A stretch of 24,650 bases of DNA, from positions 1-24,650 of IMG/VR virus record IMGVR_UViG_3300035698_001623, one strand, 5' to 3'. Numbering within the stretch: position 1 is the first letter of the stretch; every line of letters begins with the position of its first letter. The DNA comes from a virus. Positions 5,278 through 13,390 of the stretch are shown in pieces. The notes below the pieces were generated by a model. The model had not been told where the DNA came from, did not search any database, and saw nothing but the letters and a program-made list of their open reading frames with translations. The translations under genes and the position numbers were made by a program.

Positions 5278-7296
5278 ATGGCAGCCACCCAATCATTCCC
5301 ACTAACTAAGAAGTCCCAAGAAGGTCTTATACAATATCATCGCACTGTATCAACTCTAGTAGAGAAGCAGTGGAGAATTAAAGATCAGATGCGTAAGATT
5401 GATTTAGCTTACCTTCGTGAGCAAGATCAAACTACGGAGAACCAGCGGGCTAAGATAGCTAATCGTTATGGTGATGCTAATAAATATCAGAACGTAACTA
5501 TCCCAATCATTAAGCCTCAAGTTAAGGCGGCGGTAGGTTACCAATCTTCAGTATTCCTTACTGACTATCCGCTATTTGGTGTGGTGGCTGATCCTATTTA
5601 TCAAGATGCTGCTATGCAGATGCAGGCAGTTATTGAAGAAAACAGTATTCGCGGAGGTTGGGCGCGCGAACTAATGTTATTCTTTCAGGACGGATTTAAG
5701 TACAATCTGTCAGCTTTAGAAGTATCTTGGGAAAGAATAGCTGTTGCGCAGATTGAAACAGATATCTCTTATAAAACCGGTATTGAGGGTAAGCCCAAGC
5801 AGATTATCTGGCAAGGTAATAAACTAAAGCGCTGGGATCCATATAATACTTATTTTGATTCTCGCTGCGATCCATATCTAATTCCTACTGAAGGCGAGTT
5901 CTGTGGGCATACTATGCTCATGTCTAGAACTGCACTAAAGAATTACATTGCAGCTCTAGATACTAAGATTATAGAGAACGTAGTTCTAGCATTTGAATCT
6001 CCTTCATTGCTGAATATGGCTACTTCTGGTGGATCTTCCCAAGGTGCCTATGGTTCTTCTTACTATCTTCCATCATTAAATCCTGACGCCTTCCTTGACC
6101 CAATTACTGCTGATTCCATTGATTGGATGTCTTGGATTGGTCAAGGAGATTTCTCTTCTAGAAAAGGCGCGCAAGAAATTAACTACAGAGGACTTTACGA
6201 AGTATCTGTAGAATATGTACGTCTAATCCCTAGTGATCTATCAATTAGAGTTCCTGCACAGAATACTCCACAAGTATGGAAACTTATCATTATCAATCAT
6301 TCTGTGATAATTTATGCAGAGCGTCAGACAAATGCCCACGAAAAGATACCTGTATTTTTTGGGTGCCCTGCGGAGGATGGGTTAAGTTACCAGACGAAAT
6401 CTTTAGCACAGGACGCAGAGCCTTTTCAGCAAGTTTCCTCAGCCTTAATGAATTCGGTAATAGCTTCACGGCGCAGAGCTATCACTGATAGGGTATTGTA
6501 TGATCCTTCACGAGTTTCTGAAGCACAAATAAATTCTGCTAACCCTTCAGCTAAGATTCCAGTTAGGCCTTCAGCTTACGGTAAACCTGTTAGTGAATCT
6601 GTGTATGCTTTCCCATTCAGGGATGATCAAGCTGGCATAGCCTTCCAAGAGATTCAAGCTATTGTTCAGTTTGGTAATGTACTTAACGGACAGAATCAGG
6701 CGCGCCAAGGTCAGTTTGTTAAAGGCAATAAAACAGATGGCCAGTGGGAATCCACTATGGCTAATGCTACATCTAATGATCAGCTAACCGCGCTACTGTA
6801 CGAATCTCAAGTATTCACTCCTGTTAAAGAAGTTCTGAAGATAAACATGCTTCAGTACCAAACACAGGGTACTATATATTCACCCTCGCAGGGTAAGGAT
6901 ATACAGGTAGATCCCTTAGCACTTAGAAAAGCTGTACTTAATTTCAAAGTAACTGATGGTCTAGTACCTAAAGAAAAGGTTATCGCATCTGATGTACAGC
7001 AGATGGCTATGCAAGTTATCGGAGGATCTCAGGCTTTGGCGCAAGGATATAACATTGCTCCCATGTTTTCCTATCTGCTAAAGACTCAGAACGTAGACTT
7101 CAGCCCATTTGAAAAGTCACAACCTCAGATAGCATATGAGCAAGCAGCAAATAACTGGTCTCAACTAGCACAACTTGCAATCCAAAAAGGAGCGCCATTT
7201 AACGTACCACAACCAACTCCAGAACAGTTTGGCTATGATCCTAACCAAGCAGATCCTTCTAACCAATCCGGATTACAAACTTCACAAACTCAATAA
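5278..7296 (+). CDS. portal protein
   Basis: 672 aa, in the usual size range for podovirus portals. The N-terminal region (about 1-130) is helical and contains KYQNVTIPIIKPQVKAAVGY. The middle is mixed alpha/beta with aromatic-rich strands. The C-terminal half has long helices, and the last 35 residues are a Pro/Gln/Asn-rich flexible tail. The portal forms the dodecameric vertex ring that docks terminase and nucleates the head. No catalytic motif is expected; the call rests on length, composition and the position between terminase and scaffold/capsid genes. Its TAA overlaps the next ATG (TAATG). Confidence 0.75.
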   Translation: MAATQSFPLTKKSQEGLIQYHRTVSTLVEKQWRIKDQMRKIDLAYLREQDQTTENQRAKIANRYGDANKYQNVTIPIIKPQVKAAVGYQSSVFLTDYPLFGVVADPIYQDAAMQMQAVIEENSIRGGWARELMLFFQDGFKYNLSALEVSWERIAVAQIETDISYKTGIEGKPKQIIWQGNKLKRWDPYNTYFDSRCDPYLIPTEGEFCGHTMLMSRTALKNYIAALDTKIIENVVLAFESPSLLNMATSGGSSQGAYGSSYYLPSLNPDAFLDPITADSIDWMSWIGQGDFSSRKGAQEINYRGLYEVSVEYVRLIPSDLSIRVPAQNTPQVWKLIIINHSVIIYAERQTNAHEKIPVFFGCPAEDGLSYQTKSLAQDAEPFQQVSSALMNSVIASRRRAITDRVLYDPSRVSEAQINSANPSAKIPVRPSAYGKPVSESVYAFPFRDDQAGIAFQEIQAIVQFGNVLNGQNQARQGQFVKGNKTDGQWESTMANATSNDQLTALLYESQVFTPVKEVLKINMLQYQTQGTIYSPSQGKDIQVDPLALRKAVLNFKVTDGLVPKEKVIASDVQQMAMQVIGGSQALAQGYNIAPMFSYLLKTQNVDFSPFEKSQPQIAYEQAANNWSQLAQLAIQKGAPFNVPQPTPEQFGYDPNQADPSNQSGLQTSQTQ

Positions 7297-7595
7297 TGGC
7301 AATACTCAATACACAAACATCCTTTGTATCCTGGATACTTACTCCTGAGGAAGAAGCACAGGGTAGTGTTTTTTCACTTACTCAGAAGCAATTAATCCAG
7401 AATCGTATAGCTGTACTAGCTGAAGAAAAGCTAGCACTTACCTATGATCCTAATGAACCAATGAAGTTTCTTCAAACAGAAGCAGAACTTCAAGGTCAGA
7501 TTGGTATACTAAAATACCTTCTAACCATGTCCCAAGATGTAGAAGCTATGTCAGGTAATGCTGAAATAACTTCTAATGACTCTAATTCTTTTTAA
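7296..7595 (+). CDS. hypothetical protein between portal and scaffold, 99 aa
   Basis: Starts inside the portal stop (TAATG). The product is acidic, with two helices (about residues 22-48 and 52-82) separated by the DPNEP loop and a Ser/Asn-rich tail. No known domain is recognised. Its place between portal and scaffold suggests a small head-assembly or virion protein, inferred from synteny only. Confidence 0.65.
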   Translation: MAILNTQTSFVSWILTPEEEAQGSVFSLTQKQLIQNRIAVLAEEKLALTYDPNEPMKFLQTEAELQGQIGILKYLLTMSQDVEAMSGNAEITSNDSNSF

Positions 7596-7613
7596 CTCTC
7601 AGGAGAAATAATC

Positions 7614-8360
7614 ATGGCCGGTCAAGTAATGAATGCTATTCAGAAGATTTTTGGTAACCCTGCTCAGGAATCGCAGTCTACACAGCAGACTATATCAAAT
7701 AATCCTGCACAAAATTCGCCTCCGCAAAGTACTGAAGTATCTCCGAAAACTGCGGGTAATGGCACTGTGCCTGAGGGCTCTAATAAAGAATCCCCTGAGG
7801 ACAAGTTCTCCAAATTATGGGAACCTAACACCACTGAATCAAAAGGCGACATCCAAGATTCTGATGGAATTACTCCTCAGCAAATGATGGAAGCTGCAAG
7901 TAAGGTAGACTTTACCAAGCATGTGACTCCTGAAGATATGCAAAAGATTGCGGCTGGTGGAGAGGATGCAGTAAAGACCTTGATGCTTGTAATGAATAAA
8001 GCTAATCAAGGAACTTACGCTCAATCAATGCTTGTAACTAACAAAATGATTGAGAAGTATTTTGAGAAAGCTAAGGCGGATTTTGCTTCACAAGTTCCAG
8101 GCTTAGTTAAAAGGCAATCAGTTAATGAGACCCTTCTCAAAGATAACCCAGGATTTAACGATCCAGCGGTAGCCCCTGTAGTAAGAATGATTCAATCACA
8201 ACTAGCCGATAAGTATCCAAACGCTTCAGCCGATGAACTTCAGCAAATGGCTAAGGAATACTTTACCGGAGCAGCAAGTAAGTTATCACCGTCTAAAAAA
8301 TCTAAGACAACTGAGTCGGATACACAGACGGATGATTGGGATGACTGGGTTCAAACTTAA
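7614..8360 (+). CDS. putative scaffolding protein
   Basis: 248 aa. After a short hydrophobic N-terminus, residues about 15-85 are low-complexity Gln/Ser/Thr/Pro/Asn-rich. A helical Ala/Lys/Met-rich core (about 85-225) follows, and then a basic patch (SKKSK) and a very acidic end (DTQTDDWDDW). This disordered-plus-helical profile with a charged tail, placed just before the major capsid gene, fits a scaffold that templates the prohead and is later removed. A strong Shine-Dalgarno (CTCTCAGGAGAA, 7596-7607) implies high expression; the same 12-mer precedes the gene at 10069. Confidence 0.65.
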   Translation: MAGQVMNAIQKIFGNPAQESQSTQQTISNNPAQNSPPQSTEVSPKTAGNGTVPEGSNKESPEDKFSKLWEPNTTESKGDIQDSDGITPQQMMEAASKVDFTKHVTPEDMQKIAAGGEDAVKTLMLVMNKANQGTYAQSMLVTNKMIEKYFEKAKADFASQVPGLVKRQSVNETLLKDNPGFNDPAVAPVVRMIQSQLADKYPNASADELQQMAKEYFTGAASKLSPSKKSKTTESDTQTDDWDDWVQT

Positions 8361-8372
8361 CAAAGGGCTATC

Positions 8373-8777
8373 ATGCTATTTAAGCGTTCTCTCATAGAAG
8401 CAAATTCTTCTATGCCATCTAAGCTTCGTGCTGGTGATGGTATGGTCGAAAACTGCGCAATTACTGAAACTGTTATTAACGTCAACCATACTCTCACTGT
8501 TGCAGATATGGCTTCGGGTATTCTTTACTACAGTGCTTTAAGTGCTGGACGTAACGCAACTACGCCGACTGCCGTACTTATTCTTGCAGCCGCACCAGAT
8601 ATGGATATCGGAGATAGTTTTAGTTTCCGAGTGGTTATCCAAGATGCATTTGCACTTACCTGGGTAGCTGGAGTTGGCGTAACTCTGCGGGGTAGAACAA
8701 CTACTGCTGCTTCTAGTTCATCTGTCATCACCGTAGTTAAGACCTCTGAAACTACTGTCGACTGGTTTGTTGGTTAA
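8373..8777 (+). CDS. putative head decoration or virion beta-protein, 134 aa
   Basis: Small, beta-rich, Thr/Ala/Val-rich protein. Notable segments are ADMASGILYYSALSAGRNAT, TPTAVLILAA, and WVAGVGVTLRGRTTTAASSS with a hydrophobic strand end. Its position between scaffold and major capsid, and its compact beta composition, suggest a capsid decoration or head-fibre protein. No database-level match is claimed. The gene is preceded by AAAGGG and followed by a 14-nt gap to the capsid gene. Confidence 0.45.
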   Translation: MLFKRSLIEANSSMPSKLRAGDGMVENCAITETVINVNHTLTVADMASGILYYSALSAGRNATTPTAVLILAAAPDMDIGDSFSFRVVIQDAFALTWVAGVGVTLRGRTTTAASSSSVITVVKTSETTVDWFVG

Positions 8778-8791
8778 TTTAAGGAACTAAA

Positions 8792-9994
8792 ATGACTACT
8801 GGTATTTTTAATACGGGCGCGTTTACGCAAGACCTAGAAGCTAAGTCATTTGCAAGAATGATTACTCGCCTAATGCCGCAAGGTCAGGCACCGCTTTTTG
8901 GTATGACATCTTTCCTGGGAGTAGAAACTGCTGTTCAAGTAGAGCACGGCTTCTTTACCAAGACTATGTTATTCCCACTAATGACTCTTAGTGGAGCTAT
9001 TGCAGATGGTGTAACTAACATTTTCAATTTAACCACTACTGAGAACCTAGTTCCTGGTATGCTGTTTAGAGCTGAAAGTACTGGTGAAGTAGTTCTTCTA
9101 AACAGTGTTCTGTCTGGCACTCAAGTTAACGTAACTCGTGGTATTGGTAGCACTCCTGCCGCTATTGCAGATGGTGTTAACATGTACCAGACGGGTTCTG
9201 CTTTTGAAGAATCTTCGCTGCGTCCTAATGCTCTGGGAATTAACACTGTCCGGATTACTAACCTAACTCAAATCTTCCGCAACTCTTGGGGAGTTTCAGG
9301 TTCTGCGCAGGCCACGCAAGTTATTGCTGGTGAAAGTACTGTTGCAGAAAGCCGTATGGAATGTTCTGCGTTCCACGCTGCTGATATTGAGAAGGCTTTA
9401 TTCTTCGGCACTAAGAGTCAAGGTACTAGAAACGGCCAACCGTTCCGTACTATGGATGGTCTGAGATCTATTGTAGGTAATCTAGCCTACTATCCTCCCA
9501 GCTATGCTGCAGTTAACATTAATGCTGCCGGTGGTACGACTAACTTTACCCAACTAGAGACTCTGCTAGATCCGGTATTTAACCAAGCTACTGATCCTAA
9601 GGTAGGTAATGAGCGTGTGCTATTCGTAGGTGGTACTGCTAGAAAGGTTATCAATAACATTGGTCGCCTGAATAGTACGTACTATATTCAGAATGGTGCT
9701 ACTTCTTATGGCCTACAGTTTGGTCAATTCAACATTGCACGCGGTACTTTCCGTATGATTGAACATCCTCTGTTCAACAGCAATGCTGACTGGAGCAAGT
9801 ATGCTTTTGCAGTTGATCTTTCTACCTTCAAAGCTGCCTATCTAGGTGGCCGCAGAACTAAGAAAGAAGACATCCTGGATGGTAATGGCATTGATGCTGT
9901 CGGTGGTTCTCTGACAACTGAGGTAACTTGTGTTGTTAAGAACCCGCCTGCTAATGCGCTGATTACTAACCTAACTGCGGCAGCCGCTGGCTAA
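8792..9994 (+). CDS. major capsid protein (SU10-like, HK97 fold expected)
   Basis: 400 aa. The segment around residues 188-225, with ESRMECSAFHAADIEKALFF and then TRNGQPFRTMDGL (212-224), resembles the SU10-type major capsid family, which is expected to adopt the HK97 fold. Residues 60-140 are a beta-rich insertion with repeated IADGV units (71-75 and 125-129). The position directly after the scaffold and decoration genes agrees. The Shine-Dalgarno is AAGGA, 9 nt upstream. The stop codon is followed by a long hairpin over the next ribosome-binding site. Confidence 0.85.
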   Translation: MTTGIFNTGAFTQDLEAKSFARMITRLMPQGQAPLFGMTSFLGVETAVQVEHGFFTKTMLFPLMTLSGAIADGVTNIFNLTTTENLVPGMLFRAESTGEVVLLNSVLSGTQVNVTRGIGSTPAAIADGVNMYQTGSAFEESSLRPNALGINTVRITNLTQIFRNSWGVSGSAQATQVIAGESTVAESRMECSAFHAADIEKALFFGTKSQGTRNGQPFRTMDGLRSIVGNLAYYPPSYAAVNINAAGGTTNFTQLETLLDPVFNQATDPKVGNERVLFVGGTARKVINNIGRLNSTYYIQNGATSYGLQFGQFNIARGTFRMIEHPLFNSNADWSKYAFAVDLSTFKAAYLGGRRTKKEDILDGNGIDAVGGSLTTEVTCVVKNPPANALITNLTAAAAG

Positions 9995-9996
9995 TC

Positions 9997-10060
9997 CTCC
10001 TGAGGGAATAGTTTCTTGTAGGGTTCTATTCAAAAACCTTACTCTAACCCCTCTCAGGAG
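9997..10060 (+). promoter_or_regulatory. two-stem hairpin sequestering the next Shine-Dalgarno
   Basis: The outer stem pairs 9997-10006 with 10051-10060 (10 bp with one G-U; CTCCTGAG with CTCAGGAG is perfect). A nested stem pairs 10018-10025 with 10035-10042 (8 bp with one G-U) around a 9-nt loop. The 3' arm contains the AGGAG of the gene at 10069. The 5' arm begins 2 nt after the major capsid stop codon. It could lower translation of the downstream gene, stabilise capsid mRNA, or be an RNA-processing site. Confidence 0.6.
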
Positions 10061-10068
10061 AACTCATT

Positions 10069-10500
10069 ATGTCCGATACCCAATCTAAAAAGCATCTATT
10101 CTTCAGTCACTCCAAGTCAATTAACTATGCCTTCAAAAAAGGTGGCGTAGCTTCTTTTAGATTTGGTATGTTTGCTACTAGCAAAGAAGAAGAAATTGAA
10201 GAACTTACTGCTGAGATTAAAGCAGGTCATCCTTCATTCTTCATTGATCCTAATAAGCCATACATGACTGAGGAAATGGAAGATCCAATGAAGGCTATGC
10301 GCACCAAGATTATTGCAGAGCACATGGCTTCTTTAGCTCATAGCACTAACCCTGAAAATGATATGGGTAAATCTGATCAAGGCGCTTTTAGGGCAGAAAA
10401 TACTAGAGATGTAGCTAGTGTTGCTGCTGGCGGAGATGCTACTCAAAATGCTGCTAAGCTAGTTGCTTTAGCTAAAATTCAGGCTTCTGGAGCTAAGTAA
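10069..10500 (+). CDS. virion-associated hypothetical protein after the capsid gene, 143 aa
   Basis: The N-terminal half (about 8-60) reads as a small beta/alpha unit (FKKGGVASFRFGMFATSKEE, then an EIEELTAEIKAGHP helix). The C-terminal half is Ala/Gly/Asn-rich and probably flexible. Small proteins of this form often follow the major capsid gene in tailed phages and act in the head or neck; this is inference from place and shape. Start by strong CTCTCAGGAG, which is buried in the hairpin described at 9997-10060. Its TAA overlaps the next ATG. Confidence 0.55.
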   Translation: MSDTQSKKHLFFSHSKSINYAFKKGGVASFRFGMFATSKEEEIEELTAEIKAGHPSFFIDPNKPYMTEEMEDPMKAMRTKIIAEHMASLAHSTNPENDMGKSDQGAFRAENTRDVASVAAGGDATQNAAKLVALAKIQASGAK

Positions 10501-11093
10501 TGACACTGACTGAATTGCGGCAAGAGGTTTACACGCTAACTAATAGGCCGGATCTGGTTAATGAAACCTTAACTGCAATTCGGTCAGCCACGCTTAAGTT
10601 ACACACGCTAGATTATTTCTATAAAGATATATTTGAGACTGGAATAACCTTTCCAGATCCTGGCTATCTTCAACAACTAGAGTATAGAACAGTAGTTCCT
10701 CGTTGGCGTGCACTAAAGTATCTGCGTAAAACAGACGTATCGGCTCACCAAGATGGAGAGTTTCTAACTGTCCTCTCAATTCCAGAGATGGTTGAGGACG
10801 ATTATAAGCTCAATAGAAATAACGTATGTTATGTAGCAGGCCAAATAGTGCAAATAAGGTCTTCGGACCTTTTACAGTATGCGCTTCTAGGTTGCTACAT
10901 ATACCCAGATATCACTGAAGCTGACTATGATTCATGGATTGCATTAGATCATCCATATGCTATCGTATTTGAAGCTGCCAGTAAAGTCTTCAAGATAATT
11001 GGGGATACTGATCAATTCAATGCCTTCACTCAACTAGCAAGAGAAGAGGCTGCTATGATCTCCATGAGTAACATTCAAGCTGTGGGATACTAA
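10500..11093 (+). CDS. putative head-tail adaptor / connector protein
   Basis: 197 aa. It begins with a helical segment typical of adaptor proteins (TLTELRQEVYTLTNRPDLVN, then a helix to about 37). A beta-containing middle (ALKYLRK onward) and C-terminal helices (AIVFEAASKVFKIIGDTDQF, then LAREEAAMI) follow. Phage gatekeeper/adaptor proteins (tail tubular protein A type) share the pattern of long helices flanking a small beta region, and are encoded just after the head genes. No unique motif proves it. It is coupled to the upstream gene through TAATG, with GGAG nearby. Confidence 0.55.
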   Translation: MTLTELRQEVYTLTNRPDLVNETLTAIRSATLKLHTLDYFYKDIFETGITFPDPGYLQQLEYRTVVPRWRALKYLRKTDVSAHQDGEFLTVLSIPEMVEDDYKLNRNNVCYVAGQIVQIRSSDLLQYALLGCYIYPDITEADYDSWIALDHPYAIVFEAASKVFKIIGDTDQFNAFTQLAREEAAMISMSNIQAVGY

Positions 11094-11096
11094 ATT

Positions 11097-12368
11097 ATGA
11101 CTGCATCTATATGGTTTCCAGGTTCTCCTATATCTGTATTAGACAGAATACTTAGAGTACCTATTGGTGAGCAAGTAACTGATGTACCTGCATTAGCTGA
11201 GCGCGCACTTAAAACATTAGCTTTTGATGCGCTAGGTAATCCTATTGCACTTGCACCAATTCCTGGCCCTAGAGGACCTACTGGGCCTAAAGGAAATAAA
11301 GGAGACACAGGTGCAAAAGGTGACCCAGGTAACTATCTAGGTTTTGATCTAATAGGTGCTAGTACTGATATTGCTGATCGTCCAGTTAGTGCAAGTGATG
11401 GAGAAGCTTGGGGTCTATTAGTTGATGATACTATTCGTGTATACATCTGGTTTGATGGTGCATGGTATGATGCTGGAACAATTACTAGTAGCGTATCTGT
11501 ACCTGCTGCTGGAATATTCTATGTAACTAAAGGAGGTTCTGATTCTAACTCAGGCCTATCTTTAGATAATCCACTTCTAACTATTAATGCTGCTGTAGAT
11601 GCTGCAATAGCTTTAGGTACTCCTTGTGCTATTAGTGTTTATCCCGGCGAATATGAAGAAGCAGCGGAGATATCTGTACCAGACAATTGTGCTATAGTAG
11701 GTGCACTTGGTCAGTTCCTTACTAAGGTAGTTCCTACTAGCGGAGATGAACAAAAGAACATGTTCCTAGTAGGGAGTGGTTGTTATATTCAGGGGTTTTC
11801 CTTTAGTGGAATGCAGATAGATGACTTTGATGACCCAACTGGGGGCTTTGCAGTAGCTTTTCGCCCAGATGCTTTAATCATACGTTCTCCTTATATCAGA
11901 GATATATCACAAATTAGCAACTATCCTGCTACTCAGATAGCTCCTGCTAATGATGTAGCTGATGCTAATCCTTCAGTTGGTGTAGGTGGTGGTGTACTTC
12001 TAGCAGATAGAAGTGTATTAGATCCTAATAGCATCTTTCCTTACATGCTAGCTTTCGGTGCAACTCCCCGCTCACCTAATGGAATGGGCTATGTAGCAAA
12101 GAATGGCGCGGGCATTAACGGTATATCCTCTATATCAATCTTTCAGCGTTACGGATTCTATGCACTAAATGGTGGGCAGATCACGCTAAACAATAGTGGA
12201 ACTCAGTTCGGTGACTACTCTATGTATGCTAAGGGTAGCATGGATGTAGTTATACCTTCAGTTTCTACTGAATCATTACTAGAGTCTGGAGCTGCGGGTA
12301 CATTATTAGAAGATAATAGTGCAGATATTGTAGATACTGTTTGGTCAGATCTAGTATCTAATGGTTAA
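11097..12368 (+). CDS. collagen-like / beta-helix tail fibre, N-terminal portion (ends at an in-frame TAA)
   Basis: 423 aa up to a TAA. A short N-terminal attachment region (1-55) is followed by seven Gly-X-Y collagen-like triplets (residues 57-78), which trimerise fibre proteins. A short linker domain (about 80-135) leads into a right-handed beta-helix-like region from about residue 140 (FYVTKGGSDSNSG, TINAAVDAA, ISVYPGEYEEAA), with NGAGINGISSISIFQRYGFY near 345-365. The reading frame continues without interruption after the TAA at 12366-12368 into the next ORF, giving 623 residues in all. It therefore looks like the first part of a longer adhesin. Likely role: host receptor binding. Confidence 0.75.
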   Translation: MTASIWFPGSPISVLDRILRVPIGEQVTDVPALAERALKTLAFDALGNPIALAPIPGPRGPTGPKGNKGDTGAKGDPGNYLGFDLIGASTDIADRPVSASDGEAWGLLVDDTIRVYIWFDGAWYDAGTITSSVSVPAAGIFYVTKGGSDSNSGLSLDNPLLTINAAVDAAIALGTPCAISVYPGEYEEAAEISVPDNCAIVGALGQFLTKVVPTSGDEQKNMFLVGSGCYIQGFSFSGMQIDDFDDPTGGFAVAFRPDALIIRSPYIRDISQISNYPATQIAPANDVADANPSVGVGGGVLLADRSVLDPNSIFPYMLAFGATPRSPNGMGYVAKNGAGINGISSISIFQRYGFYALNGGQITLNNSGTQFGDYSMYAKGSMDVVIPSVSTESLLESGAAGTLLEDNSADIVDTVWSDLVSNG

Positions 12369-12446
12369 ACTGCTGGATGGCCGGCCGAAGCTGAAACATT
12401 TACACGCAGAGATGCAGCTAACCTTATTCAAGCTATAGCTTTCGAT
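12366..12446 (+). other. in-frame TAA and open coding segment joining two fibre ORFs
   Basis: The TAA at 12366-12368 is in the same frame as both the 423-codon ORF before it and the ORF starting at 12447. The 26 codons between the TAA and that ATG are open and protein-like (TAGWPAEAETFTRRDAANLI). They contain no ATG, GTG or TTG start. An 8-bp GGCCGGCC palindrome lies shortly after the stop. Readthrough, a point nonsense mutation or a sequence error would all explain this. Confidence 0.75.
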
Positions 12447-12968
12447 ATGTTTAGTGGAACACAAACTTCTACTCAAGCATTTGGTATGGGACTATACACA
12501 TATGATGCTACTCCAGTATTTAATGTGTCATACAAGACTGCGTTCTTAGCTTCTTTTGGCTACCTACACACTGCCATAGAAACATATGTTACTGATACTG
12601 CACAAAGAACTGCTATTAGTGGGTTAATTGATCTAGTAACTGAGATGGTAGATACACCTAACATTGCCCAGTTTGGATCACTTATTGAAAGCTTAGGTCA
12701 TCAGTTTAACAATGCAGGTGCCGGAGTTAACGTAAATGCCTTACCTACTAACTTCCGTAGACCGGGAACTAACAGAGATGTTACCTTCACAGTCCTACAA
12801 GATACTGGAGGTAGAGTAAGATGGTCAGGTGCTGATGAAAAGAACAATCAATACTTTGCTGGCGGCACGCGAATTAACGGACTAACTGGCAAACTAGAAG
12901 GTAGACCTTTTACTGCTAGTGTTAGGCAAATTGCAAGACGTATATCTAACTCCAGAGGATTCTTCTAA
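12447..12968 (+). CDS. tail fibre C-terminal portion, in frame with the preceding ORF
   Basis: 173 aa from the first ATG, but no Shine-Dalgarno precedes it, and protein-like coding extends upstream to the TAA at 12366-12368. It is therefore probably the C-terminal domain of the 11097 fibre, not an independent gene. The segment beginning FTRRDAANLIQAIAFDMFSG resembles the RD-x-x-x-IV-x-A-x-x-x-D type repeats of phage fibre proteins. The C-terminus is basic (SVRQIARRISNSRGFF). It overlaps the next gene as TAATG. If the TAA is a true stop, this portion is a silent remnant or is made only by readthrough or reinitiation. Confidence 0.6.
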   Translation: MFSGTQTSTQAFGMGLYTYDATPVFNVSYKTAFLASFGYLHTAIETYVTDTAQRTAISGLIDLVTEMVDTPNIAQFGSLIESLGHQFNNAGAGVNVNALPTNFRRPGTNRDVTFTVLQDTGGRVRWSGADEKNNQYFAGGTRINGLTGKLEGRPFTASVRQIARRISNSRGFF

Positions 12969-13390
12969 TGACTACTGTAACTACTTCACAAGCGCCGACA
13001 GCTAAACCTGTAGGTGTATCTCTTGAACTTACTACTGCATACCAGACAATCATAGCAGTTCCTGATTATCTTATTCCAGTAGCCGGTAGTACTGATCCAA
13101 CTGAAACTAGAACTGCGCCAGGTGTAGCAGAAGTTAGCTCCCCCTTGTTACTTACCAATAAGGATTCAGTGAGTAGAACTGTCTCAGTTAGGATTACTCG
13201 GGCCGGAGGTGGCTCATTTATTTTAGCTAATGCCTTAGTAGTTGAACCCTATGATGTAGTCATTTTCCCACTTAATGGACAGTTCCTACAGACTGATGAT
13301 GTGCTACAAGTGCTAGCTTCAGCTAATAGTGCTGTAGATGCTACTATTAGTTATACCGTAGGCCAAGCGGAGGAAGATGATGTTATCTAA
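12968..13390 (+). CDS. small beta-rich virion protein, 140 aa
   Basis: The start overlaps the preceding stop (TAATG), with GAGGA upstream. The product is Val/Thr/Ser-rich and predicted to be a beta-sandwich (VSLELTTAYQTIIAVPDYLI, then VSRTVSVRITRAGG, then an acidic tail EEDDVI). No Cys and no membrane segment. Small beta proteins between fibre genes commonly act as fibre adaptors, caps or chaperones; this role is inferred from context. Function not recognised. Confidence 0.6.
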   Translation: MTTVTTSQAPTAKPVGVSLELTTAYQTIIAVPDYLIPVAGSTDPTETRTAPGVAEVSSPLLLTNKDSVSRTVSVRITRAGGGSFILANALVVEPYDVVIFPLNGQFLQTDDVLQVLASANSAVDATISYTVGQAEEDDVI

